Below are positions 23,401-31,263 of a DNA stretch of 33,343 nucleotides, in pieces. Position numbers and translations under genes: made by a program. Numbering within the stretch: the first letter of the stretch is position 1; the number at the start of each line of letters is the position of its first letter. The notes under the pieces were generated by a model. The model saw nothing but the letters and a program-made list of their open reading frames with translations, was not told the origin of the DNA and ran no database searches. The DNA comes from Streptomyces prunicolor NBRC 13075 (GTDB lineage: Bacteria; Actinomycetota; Actinomycetes; Streptomycetales; Streptomycetaceae): positions 1-33,343 of the forward strand of contig NZ_BARF01000150.1 in the NCBI RefSeq assembly GCF_000367365.1, given 5' to 3'.

Positions 23401-24469
23401 CCTCATCGTCGCGACCGCTCGCTGGCTGGAACTCACCGCTCCGGTCCGCGACCAGTCCGCGACCCGGCTCGAACTCCGGCTCGGCGACACGATGGACTCC
23501 GTCGTGGACATCCGCAAGGCGAGCGCGGTGCCGCAGATACCCGGCCGCGGTCTGACCGTGGAGACGAAACTCCACTTCCTCTCCGCGCTGCCCCGAGGCG
23601 ACGGTTCCACCGACCACGAGACCCTCAGCGAGGGCGTAGCGGACCTGGTCGACCGCATCGCCTCCGCCTGGCACGGCCCACGCGCGCCCCAGGTCCGGAT
23701 GCTCCCGCACCGCCTGCCCGCGGCCGAACTGGCCGAGCCCGAACTCGGCGACGGCGTCAGCCTCAAGATCGCGCTCGGCCAGGACGAGGAGACCCTCGGC
23801 ACGGTCTGGCACGACTTCTCCCGCACCCCGCACCTGGTCGCCGTCGGCGACACGGAAAGCGGCAAGACCAACCTCCTCCGGCTGGTCGCGGACTCCGTCG
23901 TCGCCCGCTACACCCCGGCCGAGGCCCGCATCCTGGTCGTCGACTACCGCCGCGGCCTGGTCGACGCGGTCCCCGAGGAGTACCGCCTGGGCCACGCGGT
24001 GGCCCTGGAGGCCCTGAAACAACTGGTCGGCGGCTCGGCAAAGGCCCTGCGCACCCGCGTGCCGGGCCAGGAGATCACCCCGGCCCGCATGCGCCAGGCC
24101 GACTGGTGGACGGGCCCCCGCCTGTTCGTCCTCGTCGACGACTACGACATGGTCGGCGGCGGCACGGTCATGGACCACCCCTTCGCCCCGCTCTTCGAAC
24201 ACCTCGCCCTGGGCCACGAGTTGGGCCTCCACGTGGTCGTGGCCCGCTCCGCCACCGGCGCCGGCCGCGGCCTGAACGACCAGCTCCTCCGCCGCCTGGA
24301 CGAGGTCAACACGCCCGGCATCCTGATGTCCTGCTCCCCGTCCGAGGGCTACGTCTTCGGCAACGTCAAGCCCCGGGTCCTCCCCCCGGGCCGAGCCCTC
24401 CACATCGTCCGCCGCAAGCCGTCCCTCATCCAGACGGCACTGGCGGCGGGGGCGGAGGAGGAAGCGTAG
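20480..24469 (+). CDS. eccC: T7SS motor ATPase EccC (three FtsK/SpoIIIE domains, single chain)
   Basis: The 1,329-residue product has two N-terminal transmembrane segments (about 38-85, Met-rich), a domain of unknown function, then three FtsK-type ATPase domains. Walker A motifs are at about 482 (GATGSGKS), 833 (GGSQSGKS) and 1123 (GDTESGKT). Walker B is complete in domain one (VVVDEF), but domain two has VIDGW and domain three VLVDDY, so only the first has the normal catalytic Glu, as is common in EccC. The domains bind WXG100 C-terminal signals and power export. The start is TTG at 20480 with AGGAG nine bases upstream; a GTG at 20486 is less well placed. It is transcribed alone, opposite to the rest of the block, and ends at a strong terminator. 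Confidence 0.97.
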   Translation: MSVVLFRRPARRRGPDMPAGELVLQEPPTLMETVPDTSAVWTYLPMAMMSVSMMMMFMRSGGQSSGIFMYIALGMMVMAAGAMMIGQVMRKAGDRKQRLRGERRDYLRYLAQSRRTVQRAVIEQQLALAWRHPEPRVLRTMVRTTRLWERRVKDEDFGEVRIAVGDQQLAMRLTPVSSKPVEDLEPLCAHALRRFIRAYSTVPGQPIALYLRSWSRVLVHGDHDAARGMLRAALAQLALFHPPEELWIAVCAADEVRAEWEWVKWLPHNQHPQETDGAGPLRMVASAFTDLEDQLGSEFSERPAFDPDAVPGRDEPLVVVIVDGAAIPAGHRFDGPGYRNAVVVDLSDSLTWRPGRTTLRLDVSPDAVALVRTDRSRKEQSTVLGRPDRVGPVAAEALARLIAPYRMTLSSDAVEPLSNDTELTTLLGIADLHRLDPDTIWRRHTGSARLRVPVAVGADGRPVELDIKESAQGGMGPHGMLIGATGSGKSELLRTLVLGLALTNSSETLNFVLVDFKGGATFLGLDELPHTSAVITNLADEAALVERMQDALHGELIRRQELLRSAGNYTSALEYEKARAGGADLAPLPSLFVVVDEFSELLASHREFMELFVMIGRLGRSLGVHLLLASQRLDEGRMHQLESHLSYRIGLRTFSAMESRGVLGVPDAYELPSQPGSGYLKSGIEALTRFRAAYVSGPYRRRGGAVAQARVATQVVPWSTGYIVPRAPAPAAIAAPEPEAEEATESLLAVALDRLRDSGPPAHRVWLPPLDTASPLDVLLGGLADDPDRGLAASRWNGAGKLRVPVGLVDKPFDQRRDPLVVDLAGAGGHVAVAGGSQSGKSTVLRSLIMALALTHTPREVQFYCLDFGGGTLSQLTGLPHVGGVAARLDTERISRTVAEVTAVLTQREQFFLDNGIDSMSTYRRRRAAGEFPDEPHGDIFLVIDGWSAVRQNFDQFIPTFNQIATSGLNYGIHLIVATARWLELTAPVRDQSATRLELRLGDTMDSVVDIRKASAVPQIPGRGLTVETKLHFLSALPRGDGSTDHETLSEGVADLVDRIASAWHGPRAPQVRMLPHRLPAAELAEPELGDGVSLKIALGQDEETLGTVWHDFSRTPHLVAVGDTESGKTNLLRLVADSVVARYTPAEARILVVDYRRGLVDAVPEEYRLGHAVALEALKQLVGGSAKALRTRVPGQEITPARMRQADWWTGPRLFVLVDDYDMVGGGTVMDHPFAPLFEHLALGHELGLHVVVARSATGAGRGLNDQLLRRLDEVNTPGILMSCSPSEGYVFGNVKPRVLPPGRALHIVRRKPSLIQTALAAGAEEEA

Positions 24470-24475
24470 GCACTG

Positions 24476-24522
24476 AACGGAACGGCCCCGGGCGACTGTT
24501 CGTCGCCCGGGGCCGTTCCGTT
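24476..24522. terminator. Bidirectional terminator between eccC and mycP
   Basis: A perfect 21-base-pair stem (24476-24496 with 24502-24522) and a five-base loop TGTTC lie between two convergent genes, six bases after the eccC stop. AA/TT at the stem ends give short A and T tracts on either strand. It should work in both directions. Confidence 0.9.
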
Positions 24523-24546
24523 TCACACCTGCGTGGTTGCCGGCCG

Positions 24547-25815
24547 TCAGCTCTCCGAGGTCCCCTGGGCACCAGTGCCCACCGGAACCGGGCTCTCCAC
24601 GCCCTCGGGCTCGGGCCCGGCCGTACGCTCCGGCTTGGACGGGCGCCAGCCCAAGCGGCGCCCCCGGGGCAGGATCAGGCCGAGCCACACCACCGCGATG
24701 ATCACAGCAAGGCCTGCCGAGGCGGGCCACAGGGCGCGGCGGAGGGGGCCTGCCGCCTTGTCCTCCGGGAGGTGGACCGGGGTGCCCGAGTCGCCTCGGG
24801 GTGCGGCGGCGGTGCCGGTCAGGACCGAGGTGACCGCCGCGTACGGGTCGAGGCGCGGTACGTCGGCCGGGTAGGCGGAGGAGCGGAGGAGGGCCGCTGT
24901 CTGGGTGGCCGTCAGGTCCGGGTGGACGGAGCGGACCAGTGCCGCCGCCCCCGCCACGAAACCGGCGGCCAGTGACGCGCCGGAGCCGATGTAGTGGCCG
25001 GCCTTCTTCGGGCCGATGCCGACAACTCCGTCTCCAGGGGCGGCGATTGAGGCGCTGGAGGTCGTGTACGCACCGGTCGGCCGCTTGCCGGAGACGTCGA
25101 CATCGAGGACGGAGAGGACACCGTCGTCGGCGGCCGGATAGTAGTTGCGGGCGGGCGGGGTGTCCGTCGAGGTCGCCGTCGCCGGTGTGTCCGGTACGGC
25201 CGCCGCGATCACCAGGACGTCCTTCTTCGCGGCCAGCGCGACAGCCGAGCGCAGCGTGGGGGTGTTGCCCGCGAGCGCCGCCGACACCGTCACGACCTTC
25301 GCCCCGCCGTTCACCGCGGCCCGGATACCGTCCGCGACCCGCTCCGCGGTGACCGCCCCGCGCGCGTCACTGCCCCGCACCGCGAGAATCCGCGCCTGCT
25401 GCGCCACCCCCGCGAACCGCACACCGTCCGCTACGGCCGCGCCGACCAACCCAGCGACGAAGGTGCCGTGACCCACACAGTCGGTCCCGGCGTCGCCGAC
25501 CGCCGTGACCCGGCCCTTGAGCGCGGGCGCGGCGGACGAGACCCCGGTGTCGACCACGCCGACGGTCACCCCGGCGCCCGACGCGAACGGCCAGGTGCGG
25601 CTGAGCTGGAGCGAGACCTGTTCCCAGGGCACGTCGGTGGCACGCCGGTCCGAGCCCGCCGCACAGGCCGCGCCGGCGTCCAACCGCGCGGCCAGCACGG
25701 GGAGTTGGACCGTGCTTCCCGCGGCCGACGCGGATCCGGTGCCGACGGCGCTCGCGGCGGCCGTCAGCAGCAGTGCCAGTCCGGTGGCGACGGCCTTGCC
25801 GTGTGTCGTCGTCAT
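24547..25815 (-). CDS. mycP: Mycosin (T7SS subtilisin-like serine protease), membrane anchored
   Basis: The 422-residue product has a signal peptide (cleavage near residue 31), an S8 protease domain and a C-terminal transmembrane helix (about 361-383) with a Pro-rich cytosolic tail, the mycosin plan. Catalytic residues are Asp89 (VVDTG), His116 (GHGTFVAG) and Ser281 (GASLAAG). Cys51 and Cys113 could form the disulfide known in mycosins. The Ser motif reads G-A-S where most subtilases have G-T-S, and the usual A-G-N oxyanion segment reads AAAVPD (204-209), without the expected Asn. Activity may be altered, or another residue may serve. The ATG overlaps the eccA stop as ATGA, so the two genes are coupled. 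A longer frame upstream to 26049 belongs to the shadow of eccA. Confidence 0.93.
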   Translation of the reverse strand: MTTTHGKAVATGLALLLTAAASAVGTGSASAAGSTVQLPVLAARLDAGAACAAGSDRRATDVPWEQVSLQLSRTWPFASGAGVTVGVVDTGVSSAAPALKGRVTAVGDAGTDCVGHGTFVAGLVGAAVADGVRFAGVAQQARILAVRGSDARGAVTAERVADGIRAAVNGGAKVVTVSAALAGNTPTLRSAVALAAKKDVLVIAAAVPDTPATATSTDTPPARNYYPAADDGVLSVLDVDVSGKRPTGAYTTSSASIAAPGDGVVGIGPKKAGHYIGSGASLAAGFVAGAAALVRSVHPDLTATQTAALLRSSAYPADVPRLDPYAAVTSVLTGTAAAPRGDSGTPVHLPEDKAAGPLRRALWPASAGLAVIIAVVWLGLILPRGRRLGWRPSKPERTAGPEPEGVESPVPVGTGAQGTSES

Positions 25816-28800
25816 GCCCGGGCCGCACCGCTGGAGGAGGGAGAGGTGGCTGTCGGGTCGGCGAGGTCCTCCGGGAGCAGCAGCCGCAGGTCGTCGAGGC
25901 TGGGGACGGCCAGCCTGCTGAGCCGGCCCGCCTGTCGGGTCATCATCCGCTCCAGGATCTGGCGGGCGGTGCGCGCGTTGCCGAACGACCGGTCGCGGGG
26001 CAGCGAGTCGAAGTACTGCCGCAGGACCGGTCCAAGTCCGGCAGCGCACTCGTAGCCGAGCTGTACGGCGTGCTCGCGGACGATGGTGACCAGCTCGTCG
26101 GAGGAGTAGTCCGCGAACTCGACCCGGCGCGAGAACCTCGACGACAGGCCCGGGTTGGAGGCCAGGAAGTTCTCCATCTCCTGGGTGTATCCGGCGACGA
26201 TGACGACCACCTTGTCGCGGTGGTCCTCCATCAGCTTCAGCAGGGTGTCCACGGCCTCCCGGCCGAAGTCGGAGCCGGACGCCTCACGCGGGGTGAGGGT
26301 GTACGCCTCGTCGACGAACAGCACACCGCCCAGGGCCCGTTCGAAGACCTCGCGGGTCAACTGCGCGGTGTGGCCCACGTATCGGCCGACGAGGTCGGCG
26401 CGGGACACCTCGACGAGCTGGCCGCGCGGCAACACGCCCAGGGAGGCGAGGAGTTCGCCGTAGAGCCGGGCGACCGTGGTCTTGCCGGTGCCGGGCGGGC
26501 CGGTGAAGACGAGGTGGTGGCTGAGCCGGGGCACCGGGAGTCCCGCGGCTTCGCGCTGCTTGGCGGTCGACACCAGGTTGACGAGGTCGGTGACGTCCCG
26601 CTTCACGGCGTGCAGTCCGACCAGCGCGTCCAGCCTGCTGAGCGCGTCGTCGCCGGAGTCGACGGCGTTCGGGCCGTCGGCGGCGGTGCGGGCCGCCTCC
26701 TCGCTGATGTCCTGCGGCAGCAGCAGCGAGAGGTCCTGCTCGGTGACGTCGGTGAGCGCGGACAGCCGTACGGCCTGCCGGTCCACCATCTCCTCGAACA
26801 CCTGCCGTGCGGCACGGCCGTTGCCGAATCCGGCGTCCTTGGGTATGCGCTCGAAGTGCACCGCGAGGGCGAGTCGGGTCTCGTCGGCGAGTGCGTACTG
26901 GTGACGTACGCACATGCTCTCCATGATCTCGACCAGCTCCGGCACCGAGTAGTTCTCGAACTCGACGGTGCGTGAGAAACGGGACGCCAGACCGGGGTTG
27001 GAGCCGAGGAAGCTGCGCATCTCGTCGGAGTAACCGGCCGCGACGACGACCACGTCCTCACGGTGGTCCTCCATCAGCTTCAGCAAGGTGTCGACGGCCT
27101 CGCGCCCGAAGTCGGCCCCGGATCCACGGGAGTCGGAGGTGAGGGTGTAAGCCTCGTCGACGAACAGGACACCGCCCAGGGCCCGTTCGAAGGCCTCGGT
27201 GGTCTTGATGGCCGTTCCGCCGATGACCTGGGCGACGAGGTCGGCGCGGGAGACCTCGACGAGGTGCCCGGAGCGCAGGGCGCCCAGCTCGGCGAGGATC
27301 GTGCCGTAGAGGCGGGCCACGGTGGTCTTACCGGTGCCGGGCGGGCCCGCGAAGACCAGGTGGCGGCTCATCGGCGGTGCGGACATGCCGAGTTGGGCAC
27401 GGCGCGCGGCGAGCTGGGTGAGGTTGACGAGGGTGCGGACCTGTTCCTTGACGTTGTCGAGGCCGATCAGGCTCTCCAGCGCGGCCATCGGTCCGTCGGG
27501 GCGTCCGGGGCCGTCCGAGGCGGAGACGGTGCCCGCCGGGTCGGTGCCCTCGGCCTCGCCGAAGCCCCAGGCGTCGCGGGACTCGTTGCCGGTGCTGATG
27601 AGGTTCTCCACCGCGAGCCGGCCGCCCGCCTTGGCCTGGACGAGGCCGCCGCCCTTGTTGTCGCGGACCGTGCAGCCCACGACCGACACCGGTGCCTCGG
27701 ACTCGACGCGGATGCCGTCGCGGTCGTTGCCGGCCGCCTCGCAGCCGTTCAGGGAGGCCCGGCCGCCGTCGCGGACCAGGAAACCGTGCTCGGCGGAAGC
27801 GGCGGTCCGCACCCGGTTCGCCGTCAACTCGCCCCCGGTGTCCACGAGTACACCGCAGCCGCCGGCCGAGACCAGCTCGCCGTCGCGCAGCGCCGCCGTG
27901 CCCTCGCCGCCGATCTCCAGACCGGCGCCACCGGGGTTGTTGACCTTGAATCCCGCGAGATAGACGTTGCCGCCCGCCGCGATCTCCGCGCCCGCGCCGC
28001 CCGGTGCCTCCACCGTGCAGTCCTCGACCCGGCCGCGCCCGCCGTCGCGCACCGAGACGCCGCAGCCGCCCGCGCCGGTGATGCGGGCGCGCCGCACCAG
28101 CGGGTTGGCGTTGCCGCGGATCACCACACCGGCGCCCTTGACGTCGATGATCTCCACGCGCTCCAGCTCGGCCGCCGAGTCCTCTTCGAGCAGCACGCCG
28201 TCCGACTCGCCGTCCCGGACGGTCAGCGAGGTCAGCGTGGGCGAGGAGGCCCCGGCCACCCGCAGCGCCGACATCTGGGCGCCGGTCAGCCAGCAGTCCT
28301 CGTACGTGCCGCGTGAACGGTCCGTCACCAGCAGGCCGTTGCCCGTGGTGCGGGCGGTGCGGCAGCGGACCAGCACCGGGTCGCTGCCGTGCGAGACGAT
28401 GATGCCGGGCCCGCTGGAACCGGTGACCCGCACCTCCTCCAGCTCGCAGCGGGCGGTGCTGGTGATGTGCACACCGATCGAGGTGTCGCGGATCACGGTC
28501 CGCAGCACCCGGATCCCGCTGCGCTCCTCAAGTGCCAGTGAGGGCTTGTCCGTTGAGGCGAGGTCGCAGTCCTCCACGGAGCCCTGGGCGTCGCCGTTGG
28601 CGAGCACGCCGTTGCCGCGCGCGTCCCGCACCGTGCAGCCGCGCAGGGTGGCCCGGCCGCGCTCGCTGATCACCACCCCGCTGGTGCCGAAGTGTTCGAA
28701 GGTGCAGGACTCCAGCGAACTCTCCGTGGACGAGGTGACCACGACACCGGCGCCGGTGCGATTCGACACCCGGCACTCGCGCATCGCGAGCGAGCCGGAG

Positions 28801-29156
28801 TTGCGCGCCAGTACGGTCGTCCACGAGGCGCCGGACAGATCACAGCCCTGCATGGCGACCTGCCCGTGCGAGGCGTCCACGGCCGGCTGTTCCTCGTCGT
28901 GGCCCTGGACCACCAGGTCGGTCAGCATCACCGCGTCCACGCGCAGCGAGATCACGATGCCCTTGCGCGGTGCCAACCGCACGGTGCCGCGCGCCTGTTC
29001 GGCGACGATGGTGACCCGGGTGGTGACGACGAGATTCTCCTCGTACGTCCCCGGGCGCACACTCAGCACCGCGCCTCCGCGCGCCCTCGCCAGGGCCTCT
29101 CCGATCGTCCGGGCGTCCCCGGTGCCCTCCGGACAGACCGTCAGTACCTGGCGCAC
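25812..29156 (-). CDS. eccA: EccA-like tandem AAA+ ATPase fused to an N-terminal beta-helix
   Basis: The 1,114-residue product has about 500 residues of short beta-helix repeats at the N-terminus (right-handed parallel beta-helix type), then two CbbX/EccA-type AAA+ modules. Walker A is GPPGTGKTT near 605 and again near 889; Walker B is LFVDEAYTL near 664 and 947; SRF arginine-finger motifs are in both. The second module keeps a Tyr-containing pore loop (VGRYVGHTA), while the first reads VAQVIGGTA without it. Mycobacterial EccA has one AAA+ module behind a TPR domain, so this is a different architecture. The likely role is a cytosolic ATPase that handles secreted substrates. GTG at 29156 has GAGGAGGT eight bases upstream. 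It is coupled to mycP and diverges from the lectin gene. Confidence 0.93.
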   Translation of the reverse strand: MRQVLTVCPEGTGDARTIGEALARARGGAVLSVRPGTYEENLVVTTRVTIVAEQARGTVRLAPRKGIVISLRVDAVMLTDLVVQGHDEEQPAVDASHGQVAMQGCDLSGASWTTVLARNSGSLAMRECRVSNRTGAGVVVTSSTESSLESCTFEHFGTSGVVISERGRATLRGCTVRDARGNGVLANGDAQGSVEDCDLASTDKPSLALEERSGIRVLRTVIRDTSIGVHITSTARCELEEVRVTGSSGPGIIVSHGSDPVLVRCRTARTTGNGLLVTDRSRGTYEDCWLTGAQMSALRVAGASSPTLTSLTVRDGESDGVLLEEDSAAELERVEIIDVKGAGVVIRGNANPLVRRARITGAGGCGVSVRDGGRGRVEDCTVEAPGGAGAEIAAGGNVYLAGFKVNNPGGAGLEIGGEGTAALRDGELVSAGGCGVLVDTGGELTANRVRTAASAEHGFLVRDGGRASLNGCEAAGNDRDGIRVESEAPVSVVGCTVRDNKGGGLVQAKAGGRLAVENLISTGNESRDAWGFGEAEGTDPAGTVSASDGPGRPDGPMAALESLIGLDNVKEQVRTLVNLTQLAARRAQLGMSAPPMSRHLVFAGPPGTGKTTVARLYGTILAELGALRSGHLVEVSRADLVAQVIGGTAIKTTEAFERALGGVLFVDEAYTLTSDSRGSGADFGREAVDTLLKLMEDHREDVVVVAAGYSDEMRSFLGSNPGLASRFSRTVEFENYSVPELVEIMESMCVRHQYALADETRLALAVHFERIPKDAGFGNGRAARQVFEEMVDRQAVRLSALTDVTEQDLSLLLPQDISEEAARTAADGPNAVDSGDDALSRLDALVGLHAVKRDVTDLVNLVSTAKQREAAGLPVPRLSHHLVFTGPPGTGKTTVARLYGELLASLGVLPRGQLVEVSRADLVGRYVGHTAQLTREVFERALGGVLFVDEAYTLTPREASGSDFGREAVDTLLKLMEDHRDKVVVIVAGYTQEMENFLASNPGLSSRFSRRVEFADYSSDELVTIVREHAVQLGYECAAGLGPVLRQYFDSLPRDRSFGNARTARQILERMMTRQAGRLSRLAVPSLDDLRLLLPEDLADPTATSPSSSGAARA

Positions 29157-29466
29157 TCAGCTGACCTCCTCGTGTCGGCACCTGTCGGTTGCGGCAACCC
29201 CATCATGCCGTCCCCGCACGCCCGTTCCCACTCCGGTCCGGAAAGCGGAACGTCCGGAGCGGGGGTGCGCGGTGCGGCACAACAGTGCCGTACGGCGAAT
29301 TATGGGCTGTTGCGCAACGGCCGTACCAGCGCCGGGGCTTGTGCGTGTCGATTGTTAACTCCGGTGAAAGGAACCGCTGTTGGCCCATGTGCGTGATGGG
29401 ACGTGAATAGGATTGCGCACACAGACGTACGACGAACTGCTGGGCGATTGAGAGCGGACAGGGCGG
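29157..29466. promoter_or_regulatory. Divergent region between eccA and the lectin gene
   Basis: No gene is supported in these 310 bases. Two similar dyads occur, GGTTGC-G-GCAACC at 29187-29199 and GTTGCGCAAC at 29309-29318, plus the palindrome GCCGTACGGC at 29287-29296. They could be operators. I see no convincing housekeeping promoter toward eccA. Confidence 0.45.
29370..29413 (+). promoter_or_regulatory. Candidate promoters of the lectin gene
   Basis: TAGGAT at 29408-29413 is a perfect Streptomyces -10 box but lacks a good -35. GGAACC at 29370-29375, a 16-base spacer and CGTGAT at 29392-29397 resemble an extracytoplasmic-function sigma promoter. Either or both may be used. Confidence 0.35.
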
Positions 29467-30702
29467 ATGACAGACCGAACCGGACCGGCCGCGCGGAAAA
29501 CGGCGGCAGAGAACACGGCAGAGAATTCCGTGACGGGTGCCCCGGCCGGGGAGGCGACGGCGGCGGACCCGACGGCATCGACATCGATATCAGCGGCGGC
29601 GTCCGCCGGGGAGACGGCCAACGCGCCGACCCCGACGGGGAGTACGGCGGGCGAGACCCCCAAGTCCCGTCCAGGGGCCACCAATTCACCCGGTTCTGCC
29701 GGAGCTCTCTCCGCGGAGTCCGTCGCGGCCGAGCTGAGTCGTCCCGCGGTCTCGGCGGCGGAGACCGAGGCGCTCGCCGGTGGCCGTACGCCGGAGGAGC
29801 CCGCGGGGCCGACCGGCCCGGAATCCGCGACCGCCGCCCGGTCGGCCCGGCCGGAAGCCGAGGCCGAGGCCCCCGTCGGGGCGCTGGCCGCGAGCATGCC
29901 CGAGGGCGACGGACCGACCCCCGGAGACACGGCGACCGCGTCCGTCGGCCGTCCGGGCCGCCCGCTGCTGGCCGGTGCGGCCGTGCTCGGCGCGCTGCTG
30001 ATCGCGGTGCCGGGACTGCTGATGAGCCGGGACAAGACGCCGGAGACCCACAACCGGGTGGTCGCCGACCAGGCGGGCACGATTCTCGGCGACGGCGCGG
30101 CGACACCGGGCGCCGGGGCGTACGCCTCGGGCACCCCGACCGCTCCGGCCGGGCACGCCACACCGAAGATCGCCACACCGCACAAGACCTCGTCGGGCAA
30201 GGGGACCAACGCCCAGCCGGTGAGCGAGCCGACGACGGTCAAGACGAACAAGCCGGCCTCGGCGGCGAAGCCGACGAAGAAGTCCTCGACGACGAAGTCC
30301 GGTTCGACCAAGTCGGGGACGACCAAGTCGGGGACGAAGTCGAGCTCCACCACCAAGTCCAGCTATCCGTCGGACGTCCTCGTCACGGCCACCCGGGTGC
30401 TGAAGGCGGGCCAGTCCATCAACGCGAAGAAGGCGCGGCTGCGCATGCAGTCCGACGGCAACTTCGTGCTCTACGACGAGAACAACAAGGCCCGTTGGGC
30501 CACCATGACCTTCGGCTCGAACTACCACGCGGTGTTCCAGGCGGACGGCAACCTCGTCGTCTACACCTCCGCCAACAAGCCCGTCTGGGCCAGCAACACC
30601 GGCGGCCACGACGGCGCCATCCTCCGCCTCCAGGGCGACGGCAACATGGTGATCTACTCCGGCGGCTCGACCGCGATCTGGGCCAGCAACACCCAGCACT
30701 GA
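29467..30702 (+). CDS. Membrane-anchored B-type (bulb) lectin protein
   Basis: The 411-residue product begins with about 160 residues of low-complexity Ala/Thr/Glu/Pro sequence, then one hydrophobic helix at about 165-186, then a Lys/Ser/Thr-rich linker (about 265-297) and a C-terminal lectin domain (298-411). The lectin has three complete QxDxNxVxY mannose-binding motifs beginning at Gln328, Gln358 and Gln389. The fold is that of GNA-type mannose-specific lectins and should lie outside the cell, with the N-terminus inside (type II). Ligand and role are unknown; mannosylated surface glycans are a fair guess. It diverges from eccA, which puts it at the edge of the T7SS locus, but a functional link is not proven. 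The ribosome binding site is weak (AGGGCGG very close). Confidence 0.88.
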   Translation: MTDRTGPAARKTAAENTAENSVTGAPAGEATAADPTASTSISAAASAGETANAPTPTGSTAGETPKSRPGATNSPGSAGALSAESVAAELSRPAVSAAETEALAGGRTPEEPAGPTGPESATAARSARPEAEAEAPVGALAASMPEGDGPTPGDTATASVGRPGRPLLAGAAVLGALLIAVPGLLMSRDKTPETHNRVVADQAGTILGDGAATPGAGAYASGTPTAPAGHATPKIATPHKTSSGKGTNAQPVSEPTTVKTNKPASAAKPTKKSSTTKSGSTKSGTTKSGTKSSSTTKSSYPSDVLVTATRVLKAGQSINAKKARLRMQSDGNFVLYDENNKARWATMTFGSNYHAVFQADGNLVVYTSANKPVWASNTGGHDGAILRLQGDGNMVIYSGGSTAIWASNTQH

Positions 30703-30715
30703 CCACCCGAACTCC

Positions 30716-30752
30716 CTCCGGCCCGCACCCTCTTGAAGGGTGCGGGCCGGAG
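30716..30752. terminator. Bidirectional terminator between lectin and DUF6299 genes
   Basis: A perfect 16-base-pair stem (30716-30731 with 30737-30752) with loop CTTGA sits between the two convergent genes. Confidence 0.9.
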
Positions 30753-30775
30753 GCGCGGGGTTCAGCTCCCCGTGT

Positions 30776-31207
30776 TCAGCTCTTCGCGAGGGTGATGTCC
30801 TGCTGCTGCACCGCGTGGAAGCGCGGCAGCGGCAGACCGCCCCCGGAGGACAGTTCCATCACCGTGGCCTCGACCTTGGCGGCGCCGGGGGTGAGCGGGT
30901 CGGACGACGGCTTCCCCGAGTTCTCCCAGGTGTGTTCCATGCCGTCGCAGACCGCGCGGGTGCCACCGATGCCGTGCCGGACCGGGGAGTCGCCCTGGAC
31001 GACGGAGGAACTGACAAAGGTGGCACCGGAGTTGCCGAGACAGCGGTAGGTGCCGGAGAGCGTGACGGTGCCGTCCGGGGCGATGCTGCCCGTGGGGTCG
31101 ACCGTCACCGTCTCGTACGGGGCGGCGGACGCGGTGGCGGCGGGGGCGGCGGCGAGCAGGAGCAGCGCGGCACCGGCCGCCGTACCGAGGACTGAACGCA
31201 GGGACAT
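30776..31207 (-). CDS. Secreted DUF6299 family protein
   Basis: The 143-residue product has a signal peptide (about 1-29, Ala/Leu-rich core, cleavage after an Ala-Ser-Ala run) and a small beta-rich secreted domain with two Cys (in the TYRCLGNSG and AVCDGMEH segments) that may pair. The sequence 'DGTVTLSGTYRC' and 'GGLPLPR' match what I know as DUF6299, a Streptomyces family of unknown function. The ATG at 31207 has AGGAGGT nine bases upstream; a frame start at 31237 adds only ten unlikely residues. It is a single gene ending at the shared terminator. The role in the cell is unknown. Confidence 0.85.
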   Translation of the reverse strand: MSLRSVLGTAAGAALLLLAAAPAATASAAPYETVTVDPTGSIAPDGTVTLSGTYRCLGNSGATFVSSSVVQGDSPVRHGIGGTRAVCDGMEHTWENSGKPSSDPLTPGAAKVEATVMELSSGGGLPLPRFHAVQQQDITLAKS

Positions 31208-31263
31208 GGGAGTACCTCCTGGAGTTGGGGCCTCCACTGGTACCGGGCCACGGCCTCAACTCC

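Noticed and set aside
22774..24975. Plus-strand and minus-strand frames overlapping the 3' half of eccC
   Set aside because: eccC has three clear ATPase domains in its own frame; the others are Arg/Pro-rich shadows.
25816..26049. N-terminal extension of mycP to 26049
   Set aside because: The signal peptide begins at the ATG at 25815, which overlaps the eccA stop; the extension lies inside eccA coding sequence.
29403..31049. Plus-strand frame of 548 codons over the lectin gene
   Set aside because: The lectin motifs lie in the frame starting at 29467; this frame is a shadow and runs over the terminator at 30716-30752.
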